The notes under the pieces were generated by a model. That model did not search any database, was not told the DNA's origin, and was given only the letters and a program-made list of their open reading frames with translations. From NCBI RefSeq assembly GCF_905220365.1, contig NC_061134.1, positions 12,849,001 through 12,913,000 of the forward strand: a DNA stretch of 64,000 bases, given 5' to 3'. The translations under genes were made by a program, and so were the position numbers. Shown here in pieces: positions 37,402 to 49,350 of this stretch; position 1 is the stretch's first letter; the number at the start of each line of letters is the position of its first letter. The stretch is from Vanessa cardui (Eukaryota; Arthropoda; Insecta; Lepidoptera; Nymphalidae).

Positions 37402-37653
37402 TCACTACATAGTATAAAACAAAGTCGCTTTCTCTGTCCCTACATCTTTAAATCTATGCAACGGATTTTGATGCGATTTTTTTTGAAAGATAGTGTGATT
37501 CAAGAGGAATGTTTGTGTATATAATACATGAACAATATTGTAAAGAAACACTGATAATTTTAGAAGTTTGCGATGTGATGTCGTAAATAAACAAATTCTG
37601 TAGTATATTTAGTATCAGTATTGCACCCGTGCGAAGCCGGGGTGGGTAGCTAG
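37402..37653 (+). mobile_element. Helitron-X, intact non-autonomous copy (252 bp)
   Basis: Begins TC after A (A|TCACTACATAGTATAAAAC) and ends with a GC hairpin (CACCCG...CGGGGTG) then CTAG before T, the terminal signature of Helitrons inserted between A and T. No ORF. Nested in composite copy A. Confidence 0.78.
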
Positions 37654-38172
37654 TTGATTATAATATTCGACAATGATAATTACATAAACATAACCACATT
37701 ACGGAAGGTGACTCAAATATCCAAATAACCTATAAATAAAAGATTCGACAGAATATCGCTAACGTGCTCCTCAGAATTGTTCCGCTCCCTTCCGTTCCGC
37801 TGCTTTGTCATGGATCCTGCACTCAGAACCTTATCAAACTTTCACCAAATTATCCTTGAAGTATATATTTTATAATAAAAAAAGAATTATCAAAATTGGT
37901 TAACGTGATTTTCAGTTATTCACCTATTTGTCGCGCATATACATAATGCAAATTTAAGACTTATGTCGTTTTCATACGGATACCATCATCGGAAAAAATT
38001 AAAAAAAAATGGGACCCCACGGGAAGTACTACCTTTCAAACAAAAAAAAAATTATCAAAATCGGTCCACCCAGTAAAAAGTTATGAGGTAACAAACATAC
38101 AAATAAAATACAGACGAATTGATAACCTCCTCCTTTTTGAAGTCGGTTGAAAACACGTACATTACATAGTAT

Positions 38173-38764
38173 ATAAATAAAATTTTAACAAAAAGAAAAA
38201 CCGACTTCAAACAAAACACTATTTTAAAACAAATGAATATGCACGAAAAAGTAATAAAAATAATTGCGTATTCAACATATTTTTTAGAGTCTTCCTAAGT
38301 TAAATGAAATGAAAAATATAAGACTACTTAAAAGTCGATTAACGATTATATCATGTAGTTATAGTTATTGGTATATTTGGAGCCGGTGTCAGCCACGGTG
38401 CCCTTGCCCCGACAATTAAAAGAAAGAAGCGATACGATTGATTGATCCAGTATATTATTGTGTAAAAAGTAATTTGTAAAAAACATATTTGTTAAAGTAT
38501 TCTCGTATTGTTTTTTGATAGATATACTGTAGGGTTTTATTGGCTGACACCGACTCCAAATATAACAATAATTATAACTACATGATAAAATCGTTAATCG
38601 ACTTTTAAGTAGTCTTATATTTTTCATTTCATTTAACTTAGGAAGACTCTAAAAAATATGTTGAATACGCAATTATTTTTATTACTTTTTCGTGCATATT
38701 CATTTGTTTTAAAATAGTGTTTTGTTTGAAGTCGGTTTTTCTTTTTGTTAAAATTTTATTTATT
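38173..38764. repeat. long inverted repeat (hairpin) of copy B
   Basis: Arms of about 221 bp with about 150-nt loop and about 4 mismatches between arms. Diagnostic differences from copy A occur in both arms together. Confidence 0.9.
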
Positions 38765-39111
38765 TTTTGATTTTAAGTGAAGCTGATGTTGACTAACTAA
38801 TTTTTTTTAATATGGATAGATTAAGCGTTCCATTTATATGAGTCAGAAACTACTTCGAGGACAATTTCAAAGGAAACTTGCGAATAAAGCAAAAATAGAC
38901 TTTCGAAAATGCGGATTTAATACGTCACGCAGCGTAAACTACAAGGATCCCTCGAAAGAGCTGTAATCGAACTCAGCAAAAAAACTTTGAAAAAGACCAA
39001 CTATATTTCGTACATCATATGACATCACATCACATATACAAAATTTGATTAAAGATAGTAAGAAATTCTGCCCCATATCGCACCCTAACTGCGAGCCGTA
39101 TAGGAGTTCCA

Positions 39112-39354
39112 TCACTACATAGTATAAAACAAAGTCGCTTTCTCTGTCCCTATATCTTTAAATGTACGCCACGGATTTTGATGCGGTTTTTTTTAAAAGA
39201 TAGTGTGATTCAAGGGAAAGGTTTGTGTATATAATACATGAACAATATAGTAAAGAAACACTGATAATTTCAGAAGTTTGCGATGTGATGTCGTGTATAA
39301 ACAAATTCTGTAGTATCAGTATTGCACCCGTGGGAAGCCGGGGTGGGTAGCTAG
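39112..39354 (+). mobile_element. Helitron-X in composite copy B (243 bp)
   Basis: Same ends as the copy at 37402-37653; orthologous within the tandem composite, so it inserted before the composite duplicated. Confidence 0.78.
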
Positions 39355-39794
39355 TTGATTATAATATTCGACTATGATAATTACATAAACATAACCACAT
39401 TACGGAAGGTGACTCAAATATCCAAATAACCTATAAATAAAAGATTCGACCGAGTATCGCTAACGTGCTCCTCAGAATTGTTCCGTTCCCTTCCGTTTCG
39501 TTACTTTGTCATGGATCCTGTGCTCAGAACCTTACCAAACTTTCACCAAATTATCCTTGAAGTATATATTTTATAATAAAAAAAGAATTATCAAAATTGG
39601 TTAACGTGATTTTCAGTTATTCACCTATTTGTCGCGCATATACATAATGCAAATTTAAGACTTATGTCGTTTTCACATGGATACCATCATCGGAAAAAAA
39701 AATAAAAAAAATGGGACCCCACGGGAAGCACTACCTTTCAAACAAAAAAAAAATTATCAAAATCGGTCCACCCAGTGAAAAGTTATGAGGTAAC

Positions 39795-39834
<40 letters not shown>

Positions 39835-39876
39835 GACGAATTGATAACCTCCTCCTTTTGGAAGTCGGTTGAAAAC

Positions 39877-40042
39877 GAAGTCGCTTACCGCTGTCTATCC
39901 CTATGTATGATTAAACATTTACGAAACGGATTTTGATGCGGTTTTTTTAATAGAGAGTGTTTCGAGAGGATGGTTTTTGTATATAATACATTAACAATAT
40001 AGTTAACAAATACTAATAATTTTAGAAGTGTCTAACATCGTA
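39877..40042 (+). mobile_element. Helitron-X fragment flanking composite copy B
   Basis: Matches Helitron-X from GAAGTCGCTTACCGCTGTC to AATTTTAGAAGTGTC. Its missing 5' tip appears on the other side of copy B near 38160-38173, suggesting that copy B split it. Confidence 0.6.
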
Positions 40043-40479
40043 AATCAACTCAACTCAAACTCAACTTAGCTCAAATTACTTTATTCAATATAGAAGTATT
40101 ACATTTTCTTGTTGATGGTCAATTGAAACAGTACAGTTCGGAAAAGAAAATACCCTGGCATGAGAAAAACCGGCGAAAGAAACACAGCGGGGTCTTTTTT
40201 GTCTCATATATAAACGATTTAATAAGAAATGCAGTAGCCAGAAGGCGATCGTTTCATTCCCAAATAAACAAATCCTGTAGTATATGTTATTGTTTAAAGA
40301 TAACTTAAATAATATTCTCAAAACCGTAAAGCGCGTGTAGCGATAGTCTTAGTATATCTAAATTAAAATGAATGAAAAAGTTAAATATCGATATACAAAC
40401 CTCACCTAAGATAAAACAAAACTTGAGATATACATTTACGTAAAAAGAAAAAAATACGTTAAAGTGTCAACAAAATTTA

Positions 40480-40745
40480 AATACAAATTTCGTTCGTAAT
40501 CCATTCATTCATTCAGCGGGAAAAAAAAACATTTCGCGCTCTCCAGGCACGCGTAATAAAATTAGTCAAGATTTCGAGAGAATTTATGCGTGTTTACGAA
40601 GTAAAGTTGTGCTCTCCGGGGCCTGGTGTAACCCGAGCTGATTAATTATTTAGGGCGCGTGAAGCCTGTTTTTGTCTTAACTTCAAGTGTCGCAGCGCTG
40701 CTTTGTTGAACGAATGGAAACTTGTGCTTCGTTTGACACCGTTAA
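40480..40745. promoter_or_regulatory. possible cis-regulatory block
   Basis: Repeat-free, relatively GC-rich patch (CGCGCTCTCCAGGCACGCG, GAGCTGATTAATTATTTAGG, GTCGCAGCGCTGC) with a TAATTA homeodomain-type site, in otherwise AT-rich DNA. Only composition and motif spotting support it. Confidence 0.2.
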
Positions 40746-41765
40746 GATGGTTTTATTATTTCGTTTTGGTAATTAAGACGATGGGAGACTTTTGTTTTAT
40801 AAAATTTAAAGTTAAACTACTTTTATAATTAGGTTTTTAGAAGATTTTGTCTTTATTATATTTCATATTTAAATCTTTTTAATATTTAGCTAATAATGAC
40901 AATATATATTACTGAAAAATGGAAAATGGACGACTACAAAGTTTATAGTCATTGTTCTTTTATTTAATTTCTGGATATGTAGATAAATAATAAATACTAG
41001 AGATGTACATTAAATAATTTTAAAGATTCAAATATGTATTATAATAGAATAATGATAAAGGAACCTCAATAGAATAACAACAATATGACAGTTGTTTTTT
41101 TCAAATAGAAAAAAAAATAACTGTGTGACTTGTAGCACAGGCATTATTAACGATTAAAATGTGGATAGAGTTACCATTCATGTAAAATACATTAAGACGT
41201 TGACTTTAAAGAGTTGTTTTAATCTTAGTAACTTTAAGTCTAACTTTTCTTGTTATATTTATAATATAATTTTTATTTTTTTATTTTCAAAAATGGAACT
41301 TTAAAGAAGAAGAACGAACAACGTTCCAAGTTCGAAATCCAAATTATAATTGTCTTTTATTCCCAACGATAGCAGAAAGTTCCTTCCGAAAAACATTAAT
41401 AAATCGTTGAGTACATTGTAAAAAAACTAAAATCAGTATTGTGGTTTGTCGTTTAGTGTTGTCCGTAAAGCATGTAATGAATGACAAGACTAGACTTAAC
41501 CTGTTCAGACTGATTCGCAAAAGGCATATAACAGAGGAGAGTGGTGATGTTTAAAGATATGAAATAAGTGTTCAAAGAAGTATGACCGCTTTATAACCCA
41601 TCTTTAAATAAGCGATATGCGAGATATATTTTAGTTAATGTACAATTTTGAACCTGTAATCTATAATTGACTGCACTGTGTAATGTTTCAAGCACGTATC
41701 CAATAAGTGGAGTATACAACTACATATTTATTTTTAATGATTTTTTATATAATCTTGTATTTATA
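40746..41765. other. intergenic/intronic DNA, nothing recognised
   Basis: AT-rich sequence between the composite elements and the SINE-C at 41770. Confidence 0.7.
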
Positions 41766-41769
41766 ATAA

Positions 41770-42003
41770 ATATATAAATAAATATGAGACTACATCACAC
41801 ACATTACTCTGATCCCAATGTAAGTAGCTAAAGCACTTGTGTTTTGGAAAATCAGAAGTAACGAAGGTACCACAAACACCCAGACCAAAGACAACATAGA
41901 AAACTAATGGTAATCTACATCGTGTCGGCCGGGAATCGAACCCGGGACCTTGGAGTGGCGTACCCATGAAAACCGGTGTACACACCACTCGACCACGGAG
42001 GTC
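41770..42003 (-). mobile_element. SINE-C copy (tRNA-like head)
   Basis: Most complete copy: A box TGGTCGAGTGG and perfect B box GGTTCGATTCC about 50 nt apart, then the shared body and an ATAAATATATTTATTATAA-type tail. A tRNA-derived SINE rather than a tRNA gene: acceptor-stem ends do not pair. Confidence 0.85.
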
Positions 42004-42587
42004 GTCGAATATTTAAATCCTTAACGGAGAAGATCTTCGTATAAGCTTCAAATTCTTCTTCCTAACGAGAAGGTCTTTGTCTATCAGTAGAACTCTTAGG
42101 TCCGGCGTACACCTGGCGCAGCGCAGCACAAAGAAGTTTTGTAAAATAATGTAGATGTTAAAGCTAGCTTCATAAAATTTTAAACCTTTTTTTCATATAA
42201 AAATAAATGACACGATAAGATTGTTTGTTCGTTAAATAATATCGGAGTCAACTTATAAAATCAAGTTATACATTTTTGTATGTAACTTAACAACATCCAG
42301 ACTCACGGGCTCACAGTTGTGCGTGCCTTTTTTACATACTTTAATACATTTTGGATTTTCATATTTTTTATTAATATTGAATATCAGCAAATCTTCCAGT
42401 ATGTTTTGATATCAATATTAAAAAAAAACATGTTTTATATAACCATTTTATATAGATAATTGTCGTTAACATATTATAGGCGTAGTACAATAATATAACA
42501 GTCTTAATAAAAGGCTTCGTCAAAGCCCTACCTACTACTAAGTAGCAAAGTACTCAAACGACAGCAACAAAATTTATTATAAACTGG

Positions 42588-42762
42588 TAGTAGCTCGCGG
42601 CTTCGTTCGTTTTAGGGTGTTGGTTGTTATGTGTCAGGCAAAAAAGTAGCCTTTGTCCATTCTTGGAGTTCAAGTTTGCTTCATCGCAAATTTTATCAAA
42701 TTGGGTTCAGCGGTTTGTCGTGAAAGAGCGACAGACAGTTACTTTCATATTTTGCATATTAA
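42588..42762 (-). mobile_element. Helitron-Z, decayed copy
   Basis: Reverse orientation of the 33990-34182 family (CGCGGCTTCGTTCG ... GGCAAAAAAGTAGCC ... GGTTTGTCGTGAAAGAGCG). The terminal CTAG is lost. Confidence 0.6.
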
Positions 42763-42766
42763 TATA

Positions 42767-43036
42767 TTTTTTTTATGTTATAGGTTGGCGGACGAGCATA
42801 TGGGCCACCTGATGGTAAGTGGTCACCATCACCCATAGACAATGACACTGTAAGATATATTACCTTACATCGTCAATGGGCCACCAACCTTAGTACTAAG
42901 ATGTTATGTAGTTACACTGGCTCAATCACCCTTCAAACCGGAACACAACAATATTGAGTACTGTTATTTGGCGGTAGAATAACTGATGAGTGGGTGGTAC
43001 CTACCCAGACGGGCTTGCACAAAGCCCTACCACCAA
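42767..43036 (+). mobile_element. SINE-B copy
   Basis: Complete ends; small internal deletions around GATGTTATGTAGTTACAC. Confidence 0.85.
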
Positions 43037-44292
43037 GTAAATACAATATAGAGTATAGATTTAATTTAATTATTATACTTTTTTGGAATTTTCCAAAATG
43101 TATTTAGATAACATATGTATATTATCGACATATACTCCACAAGTATGTACTTGTAAATAATGTTTTAAAATTTATCGCCGATATTTGGCAAACTTTTGCG
43201 TCTGTCTGACGCTAAACCCCCATTGGAACGCACTTGCTAGTGGATTGTTTCCTCGCCACCTTACGGGTGAAGCGTTTAAGTGTTCGATTGATATATGTAT
43301 GTATTAGCGCGTTTAAAAAATCGACGCTCACAACACCACATTTGACACTAGTGTTCATTTTATTTGACTCCTTTGACACTAGTATAGTGTTACATATTTT
43401 AAAACACACAATATGTGTAAATTTTCATTTTACCTATATAACCTATATTGTTTATATTTATACTACATTCAAATGTTGTTTCACTCTCCTTACTAAAAGT
43501 CCAAATTAAAAAAATAAATAAGAAAACAATGATTTTTATCACATGTCAAGTGTATCTCGCCGTAATTGAAGTGAAATACAATTTATATTTCATACCGACA
43601 CTTAAATAAAATATACTTTATACTATGACTCTTCGGGAACGATATTAGTATCCTGAATAGTTAGTGACTACAATTAAATACGTGCGTACATACTTCAATG
43701 CTTTAAATTGCAGTAGTTAAATATATACATAAGCATTTCCTAAATATTAATCCCATAGTAAATTTCAATTTCGTTTATTTAATAATTTTTTTTTTTTAGT
43801 AAACGGTAATAATCATATTTAATATGAAGTTGAAAATTCACGAAAAGATTCGTTTTGACGAGACGCCAAATTATTCTCTCTACGTAAATTTATGACAGTT
43901 ATAACTATAATTGTGGGTTGATAAAAAAACATACGATAGGTATCTAAAAAGTATTACTAACTGTTTATTTTGCAATTTAATCTAAAGATGATAAATAAAT
44001 GGAAATTTAATCTTAAGATGATAAATCGAAGGAATATGTTTTTCCTACAAAACAGTTGCTTTGTATCAATAAGTCCTGCCGAGCTTGTTCAAATAAAAAT
44101 ATCATAAAACTTTACTGGTAACGGGCTTATTTTTGTTTTATTATTTAAATACAGTTTATTTCAATTATATCAGTCCAAACAAATCTATCTGTCAGTCCAA
44201 ATAAACACCACTAAATTTTCATGTGCTTAATTTTTATAATTCGTCACTTGCGGTGTAGGATTACGCGAAAGGTATACGAATATATTAATATA

Positions 44293-44784
44293 CTAGCGGT
44301 CGCCCGCGGCTTCGCCCGCGTAGATAACGGTTCATAATCAGTTTTCTAATATCCTTACTGCTGAGGCACGGTCACATTTGAAGAATTACTGCAACCGGCG
44401 CTTGGATCTATTGTGATAAACCTCAAATTCGTGATCACCTCAGCCAGACCAACATCAGCCACGAATCTGATGAGGTTCTTAGGGTCGGAGGCCATTATGC
44501 CCTCTAAGGACCGGAGTTAGAACATTTTAAAGTTCTATCTTTTATAGTTTAGGCATCATACGCAAAAAATCAAGTTTTTTGATAGGTTTTTTCCTTTTTT
44601 CTCCGAAAAACCCAAAATATCTTACGGAACCCTATTTTTTTCCAAATAAAATTTAGCCTATGTTATGCGGGATTAATTTAGCTTTCGATTGGTGAAATAA
44701 TTTTTAAAATCGGTCCAGTAGTTTTTGAGCCTATTCATTACAACCAAACAAACAAAGTTTTCCTCTTTATAATATTAGTGTAGA
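44293..44784 (-). mobile_element. Helitron-W, intact-ended non-autonomous copy (492 bp)
   Basis: On minus it starts A|TCTACACTAATATTATAAAG and ends with the GC hairpin GCGGGCGAAGCCGCGGGC, then CTAG before T: textbook Helitron ends. No coding region. A very widespread lepidopteran repeat type. Confidence 0.78.
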
Positions 44785-44814
44785 TGAATCTACTATCACT
44801 AATTGGAATGGCAT

Positions 44815-44905
44815 GTTGGAAAATCCTCAAAAAAACCCCTAAAAAAGGCGCAGGAGGCCTCAGTCCACCAGCGGAACATTTACAAACTGACAAACTGTTA
44901 TTTCC
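44815..44905 (+). mobile_element. SINE-A 3' remnant
   Basis: CAGGAGGCCTCAGTCCACCAG and a decayed tail, next to Helitron-W. Confidence 0.35.
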
Positions 44906-45770
44906 AATTTTATATATAATTCATCCTGTCTACTGTATACTGTTTACCTGTCTACTAATATTTGAAATATTAGTTCCACGTTTTTTTATCGTCCATATAA
45001 AACTTTTATGAACTAAAACTAAACTAAAACTAAAATAGTTAAAGTAAATGCTTTTTCGACTTCTTTAAACAAGATAAATTAGTGGCAATAGTATGCCAGA
45101 GTTCCTACGTTCCTTACGGATATCCTTTCTTGTATACAATTCTGCCTATTCTTACATTTTAACTGTTTTAATGCACACACACAAAATCACACTCTAAGCA
45201 CTTTCTCTATCTTTGGTTTTCTTTAGCTGTTTGTACTGTGTATGATAGACGCTGAATGATCACTGATATCCACGTATTGTTATTTGTAATATGTACCGAC
45301 AATAACAATGTTTACCTTTAAGGGTGTAGTACCATGTCGTCATGAAGCCTTTTACCAGAGTTAAGAATAACACTTTAAGCATTCCTATGAATATTTATAG
45401 TTATAATAATAAATATACGATGAATGATATTCCACACTTTAAGACCTATCAAACTTCTGATAGATAGTAGAATTTTAATGCTCGGCTTGTTTTTAACTTT
45501 GTATTAGAAACTGATCACTTTTAAACTTCCAACTTAGTTAATTACGACATGTACAGTCGGGGTAAGAAAAGGTTCGTCACCTTAAGATCTATTTTCGTGT
45601 ACTCAATATGAGTGATAATCTGCTTAAAGATCGAGAATATTTGATGTTTGACGTTTAATTTTAAACGGTACTAAGAGCTTAAGAGTTGATAAAGGCAATC
45701 ATTTGAAAACTGATGAAGGTTTTCTTACTATGGCTGTACAATTTACTTAATACCTTGTGACAATGATAGT

Positions 45771-46038
45771 TCCGAGATGGTCCAGTGGTTAGAACGTGTA
45801 CAACTTAACCGATGAATGCGAGTTCAAGCCCAGGCAAGCACCACTGAATATTCATTTGTGGTTTTTATAATTCACCTCCACGAAGTAAAACTCTGCATGT
45901 GTCTAATTTCAACGAAATTCTGCCACATGTGAATTCACCAACCCACATTAGAACAGCGTGGTATCTCCTCCTAACCTTCTCCTTAAAGGGAGAGGAGGCC
46001 TTAGCCCAGCAGTGGGAAATTTACAGGCTATTACTATT
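45771..46038 (+). mobile_element. SINE-A copy, first of a tandem pair
   Basis: Head GAGATGGTCCAGTGGTTAG, tail AGCCCAGCAGTGGGAAATTT, ending in TTACTATTA repeats. It shares private variants with the next copy (GAACAGCGTGGTATCTC). Confidence 0.85.
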
Positions 46039-46095
46039 ATATTATATACATATATACTGTTACTATTAAATTTGAGAGCTAAAAAATTGAGAGCT

Positions 46096-46385
46096 GAGAT
46101 GGCCCAGTGGTTAGAACGCGAGCAACTTAACCAATGATTGCGGGTTCAAACCCAGGCAAGCACCACTATATATATGTGCTTAATTGTGTTTATAATTCAT
46201 CTCATGCTCGGCGGTGAAGGAAAACATCGTGAGGAAACCTGCATGTGTCTAATTTCATCGAAATTCTGCCACATGTGAATGCACCAACCCACTTTGGAAC
46301 AGCGTGGTATCTCACCTTACCTTCTCCTCAAAGGGTTAGTAGGCCCAGTAGTAGGAAATTTACAGACTATTACTATTAAATTATA
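46096..46385 (+). mobile_element. SINE-A copy, second of a tandem pair
   Basis: Same subfamily as the 45771 copy, 57 bp downstream and in the same orientation; the 3' part is shortened (GGGTTAGTAGGCCCAGTAG). Confidence 0.85.
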
Positions 46386-46420
46386 AAAATAGTTAATAGA
46401 ACTTAATTGCTTCCTTATAT

Positions 46421-46773
46421 ACTTGGTGGTAGGGCTTTGCGCAAGCCCGTCTGGGTAGATACCACCCACTCATCAGTTATTCTACCGCCAAATAACAGTA
46501 CTCAGTATTGTTGTGTTCCGGTTTGAAGGGTGAGTGAGCCAGTGTGACTACAGACACAAGGGACATAACATCTTAGTTCCCAAGATTGGTGGCACATTGA
46601 CGATGTAAGGAATAGTTACTATTTATTACAGCGTTATTGTCTATGGGTAATGGTTACCACTTTACCATCAGGTTAAGTGGTAACCATTACCCATAGACAA
46701 TAACTAATGGTTAAATTAATGGTTACCATCAGGTGGCCCATATGCTCGTCCGCCAACCTATACCATAAAAAAA
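46421..46773 (-). mobile_element. SINE-B copy with internal inverted duplication
   Basis: Typical ends, but the 3' third contains an extra inverted copy of itself producing a 30-bp perfect hairpin (46633-46704). Confidence 0.85.
46633..46704. repeat. perfect 30-bp inverted repeat with 12-nt loop
   Basis: Left arm 46633-46662, loop 46663-46674, right arm 46675-46704. Inside the SINE-B at 46421-46773. Confidence 0.95.
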
Positions 46774-46779
46774 TATCAT

Positions 46780-48095
46780 ATAAGTGATATTCAGAATTAT
46801 CGTATTTATAAAGACTATCATTAAGTATATGTAATGCTTCCACATAATATAAAAGAATTTGAGTTTATTTTATTTCTTTTTTTAAAGAGGAAGATTTGTT
46901 TAGTCGTAAAAGCAATCTTAATTCGACATGTTACTAGTATTTCATAACGTAAAGGTCAGTTCAAAAATAAAACAACAATAATATTTTAACCATATATTAT
47001 ACATTATTCTTGAACAATATACCATAAAAGCATTTCCTATACGCTTGCAGTTAACGTTCCGTACACACACTACAGAACAGATCACGTCCAAAACTTCGAT
47101 TCTAATTCTATTAAAAAAAAAACTGTCAAGTGACATTACATTAGAGTATTACCTAAGCAGTCTTAGGCAATATATTTAAAATTAAAAAAAAAAAAGTTTA
47201 CTGTAATTGTTGTTTTTCCTTGCTTATTTAAATTTGGAATTAAAAAATAAAATTTTCAAGAACGATGATTTCTTATTATAATCGAACGTCACAATTTTAT
47301 TTTTTTTAATTGAATATAAATGACAATTTAATGAGTCACTCGACATTTTTTTTTAATTTACAACTATATAACATCAAAGTGATAGGTTCAAATGTATTAT
47401 ACTTGTAACATTACGTATCTACATTATGTATGCGATGAATATATTATAGAATACTGGGCTTATATTTTAAAATCTCAAATTCATACATAATTACGATTTA
47501 TAATTATAATAATACACAAGCCCAGATCTAAAATTCTAAAGGAATGAATGTTACCGATTGACATAAAAGAACGAATGATATATTCATTCAATGTTAAAAT
47601 TAAACTTCTTAATGTATAACGAATATCTTAATATATTATATTAATCTGCGTTTTAAATATTTATTGAAAGACAAACTTTATCGAGCACAGAACATAGGTG
47701 ACCTATGTATACCGTCTTTTTTTGCCTAGATATGTTAATAAAAATATAAGCTAATTATATTAAAATTGCAAAATTCTAATACAGCTGTTTAATAATATAA
47801 ATACAAAAGTTAAAAAAAAAAACAATTCGTCTTTTTAGGTGATTTAAAATTTAATACTAAAACAAATTGAATGAATGAACGAATGAACAATAAATTAAAA
47901 TTATATAAAGTTCTCGATATTTTTTACATTCTCCATTATTTTAAAATAACATACGCATAGCAAATTCCAATGGCAGGAGTGAAGGAAAAATAAACAAATT
48001 TGACCTTGAATTCTCTATCATCTATGATATTCATTATCGATGGTAGTTAAGTGGAAAATAATGCTGCACTATATATATAGATATACTGAAGCACT
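46780..48095. other. AT-rich DNA, nothing recognised
   Basis: The frame at 46942-47136 is not supported by composition or motif. Confidence 0.7.
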
Positions 48096-48100
48096 ATTTG

Positions 48101-48290
48101 TACTTGGTGGTTAGGGCTTTGTGCAAGCCCTTCTGTGTAGGTACCGCCCACACATCATTTATCCTACCGCCAAATAACAGTACTCGGTATTGTTGTGTTC
48201 CGGTTTGAAGGGTTAGTGAGCCAGTGTAACTACAGGCAGAAGGGACATAATATCTTAGTTCCCAAGGTCAGTGGCGCAATTTGTTGTGCA
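48101..48290 (-). mobile_element. SINE-B copy, 3' truncated
   Basis: Normal start (TTGGTGGTTAGGGCTTTG); matches fade after CCAAGGTCAGTGGCGC. Confidence 0.75.
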
Positions 48291-48631
48291 TTATAGCAGA
48301 GCTATTAACTAATTGAATGGAATAAGCCAATCCAAGATTCATTTATCTCTTCTCCTATTGCCATTGAAATAAACTACATAATTCGTTATGCAAAACGTAT
48401 TATCGAAACATTACCGAATTTGAGATTCTCTTACATATAGATAAACATCCATAAGCTTCATATCTATGGCCCCGCAAAAGATACTGATTTTATTAAATTA
48501 ATCCGAATTAATTATCTTCATGAATATTAACTTTTGATGTAATTGTGTATTATATACAAAGTAATATATTATGTAACACGCCATTATTGATCTACAATAT
48601 TCAAAACCACTCGATGAATCCTGAAACAAAA

Positions 48632-48863
48632 TAATAAATAAATATGAGACAACATCACATACATTACTCTGATCCCAATGTAAGTAGCTGAAGCACTTAT
48701 ATTATGGAAATCAGAAGTAACGACGGTACCACAAACACCCAGACCCAAGACAACATAGAAAACTAATGGTAATCTACATCGACTCGGCCGGGAATCGAAC
48801 CCGGGACCTCAGAGTGGCGTACCCATGAAAACCAGTGTACACACCACTCGACCATGGAGGTCG
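48632..48863 (-). mobile_element. SINE-C copy
   Basis: Near-identical to the 41770 copy; both Pol III boxes present. Confidence 0.85.
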
Positions 48864-49227
48864 TCACTTTGTTTAAAAATTTTTAAAATTAATTTATTAT
48901 ACAATTATTATGTATAAATAGATATTTTACAGCGAAGCAGCATTTCAGATATCGCCGTCGTTGTTTAACTTAACATTGTACAATATGTGAGAAAGAGATG
49001 AAACGGATGTGATGTCGAAATCAATTTAACAGTCGCTTCATCTCGTTCTCACAAATGGGTTACTGTAAAGTTAAAAAGAGATAGAGCGAATATTTCATGA
49101 ACTTAATAATGTTATTGTTCTTTGAATGCTTTGACGTATTAAAACAATATTCATATTTTTTAGATGCGGTGAAAACGGTTACTCGTCATCATCGTTAGAT
49201 TAGTTTCGATATATCGAAGTTACTGAT

Positions 49228-49350
49228 ACTAAATAGACTACAGAATTTGTGTTTCTTTACTATATTGTCCATATTAAATATAAAAACCTTCATCTCGAAT
49301 CACTCTATCTATTACAAAAAAAAAACACATTACAATCCGTTGTATATATA
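49228..49350 (-). mobile_element. Helitron-X, 3' part, split by a MITE
   Basis: Matches Helitron-X from ACTACAGAATTTGTG through AATCCGTTG. The element resumes at 49790 after the MITE at 49351-49789. Confidence 0.75.

Larger units (their letters stand above)
36457..38154 (+). mobile_element. hairpin-bearing composite element, copy A
   Basis: About 1.7 kb. It opens with a long inverted repeat, arms 36459-36679 and 36833-37054 (about 97% identical), around a 153-nt loop. Then comes a roughly 1.1 kb body with an embedded Helitron-X (37402-37653) and a right end GAAGTCGGTTGAAAAC. The right end mirrors the AACCGACTTCAAAC at the left, so the unit has short terminal inverted repeats of a type very common in Lepidoptera. 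No coding capacity. Superfamily undetermined. Confidence 0.85.
38171..39876 (+). mobile_element. hairpin-bearing composite element, copy B (tandem to copy A)
   Basis: A second copy in the same orientation, offset 1714 bp from copy A and separated by 16 bp. Arms at 38173-38393 and 38543-38764 (about 98% identical). The body is about 95% identical to copy A, holds the equivalent Helitron-X (39112-39354) and a run of about 30 A (near 39801). Flanking sequence suggests it sits inside another Helitron-X: 5' tip TACATAGTATA at about 38163-38173, remainder 39877-40042. Confidence 0.85.

Noticed and set aside
37157..37405. 82-codon ORF as a host gene
   Set aside because: It lies in the body of the tandem composite element, has no coding signature, and copy B does not keep it.
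41940..42003. tRNA gene (A and B box spaced like a tRNA)
   Set aside because: The same sequence recurs with a long shared non-tRNA body in four places and the acceptor ends do not pair; it is a SINE head.
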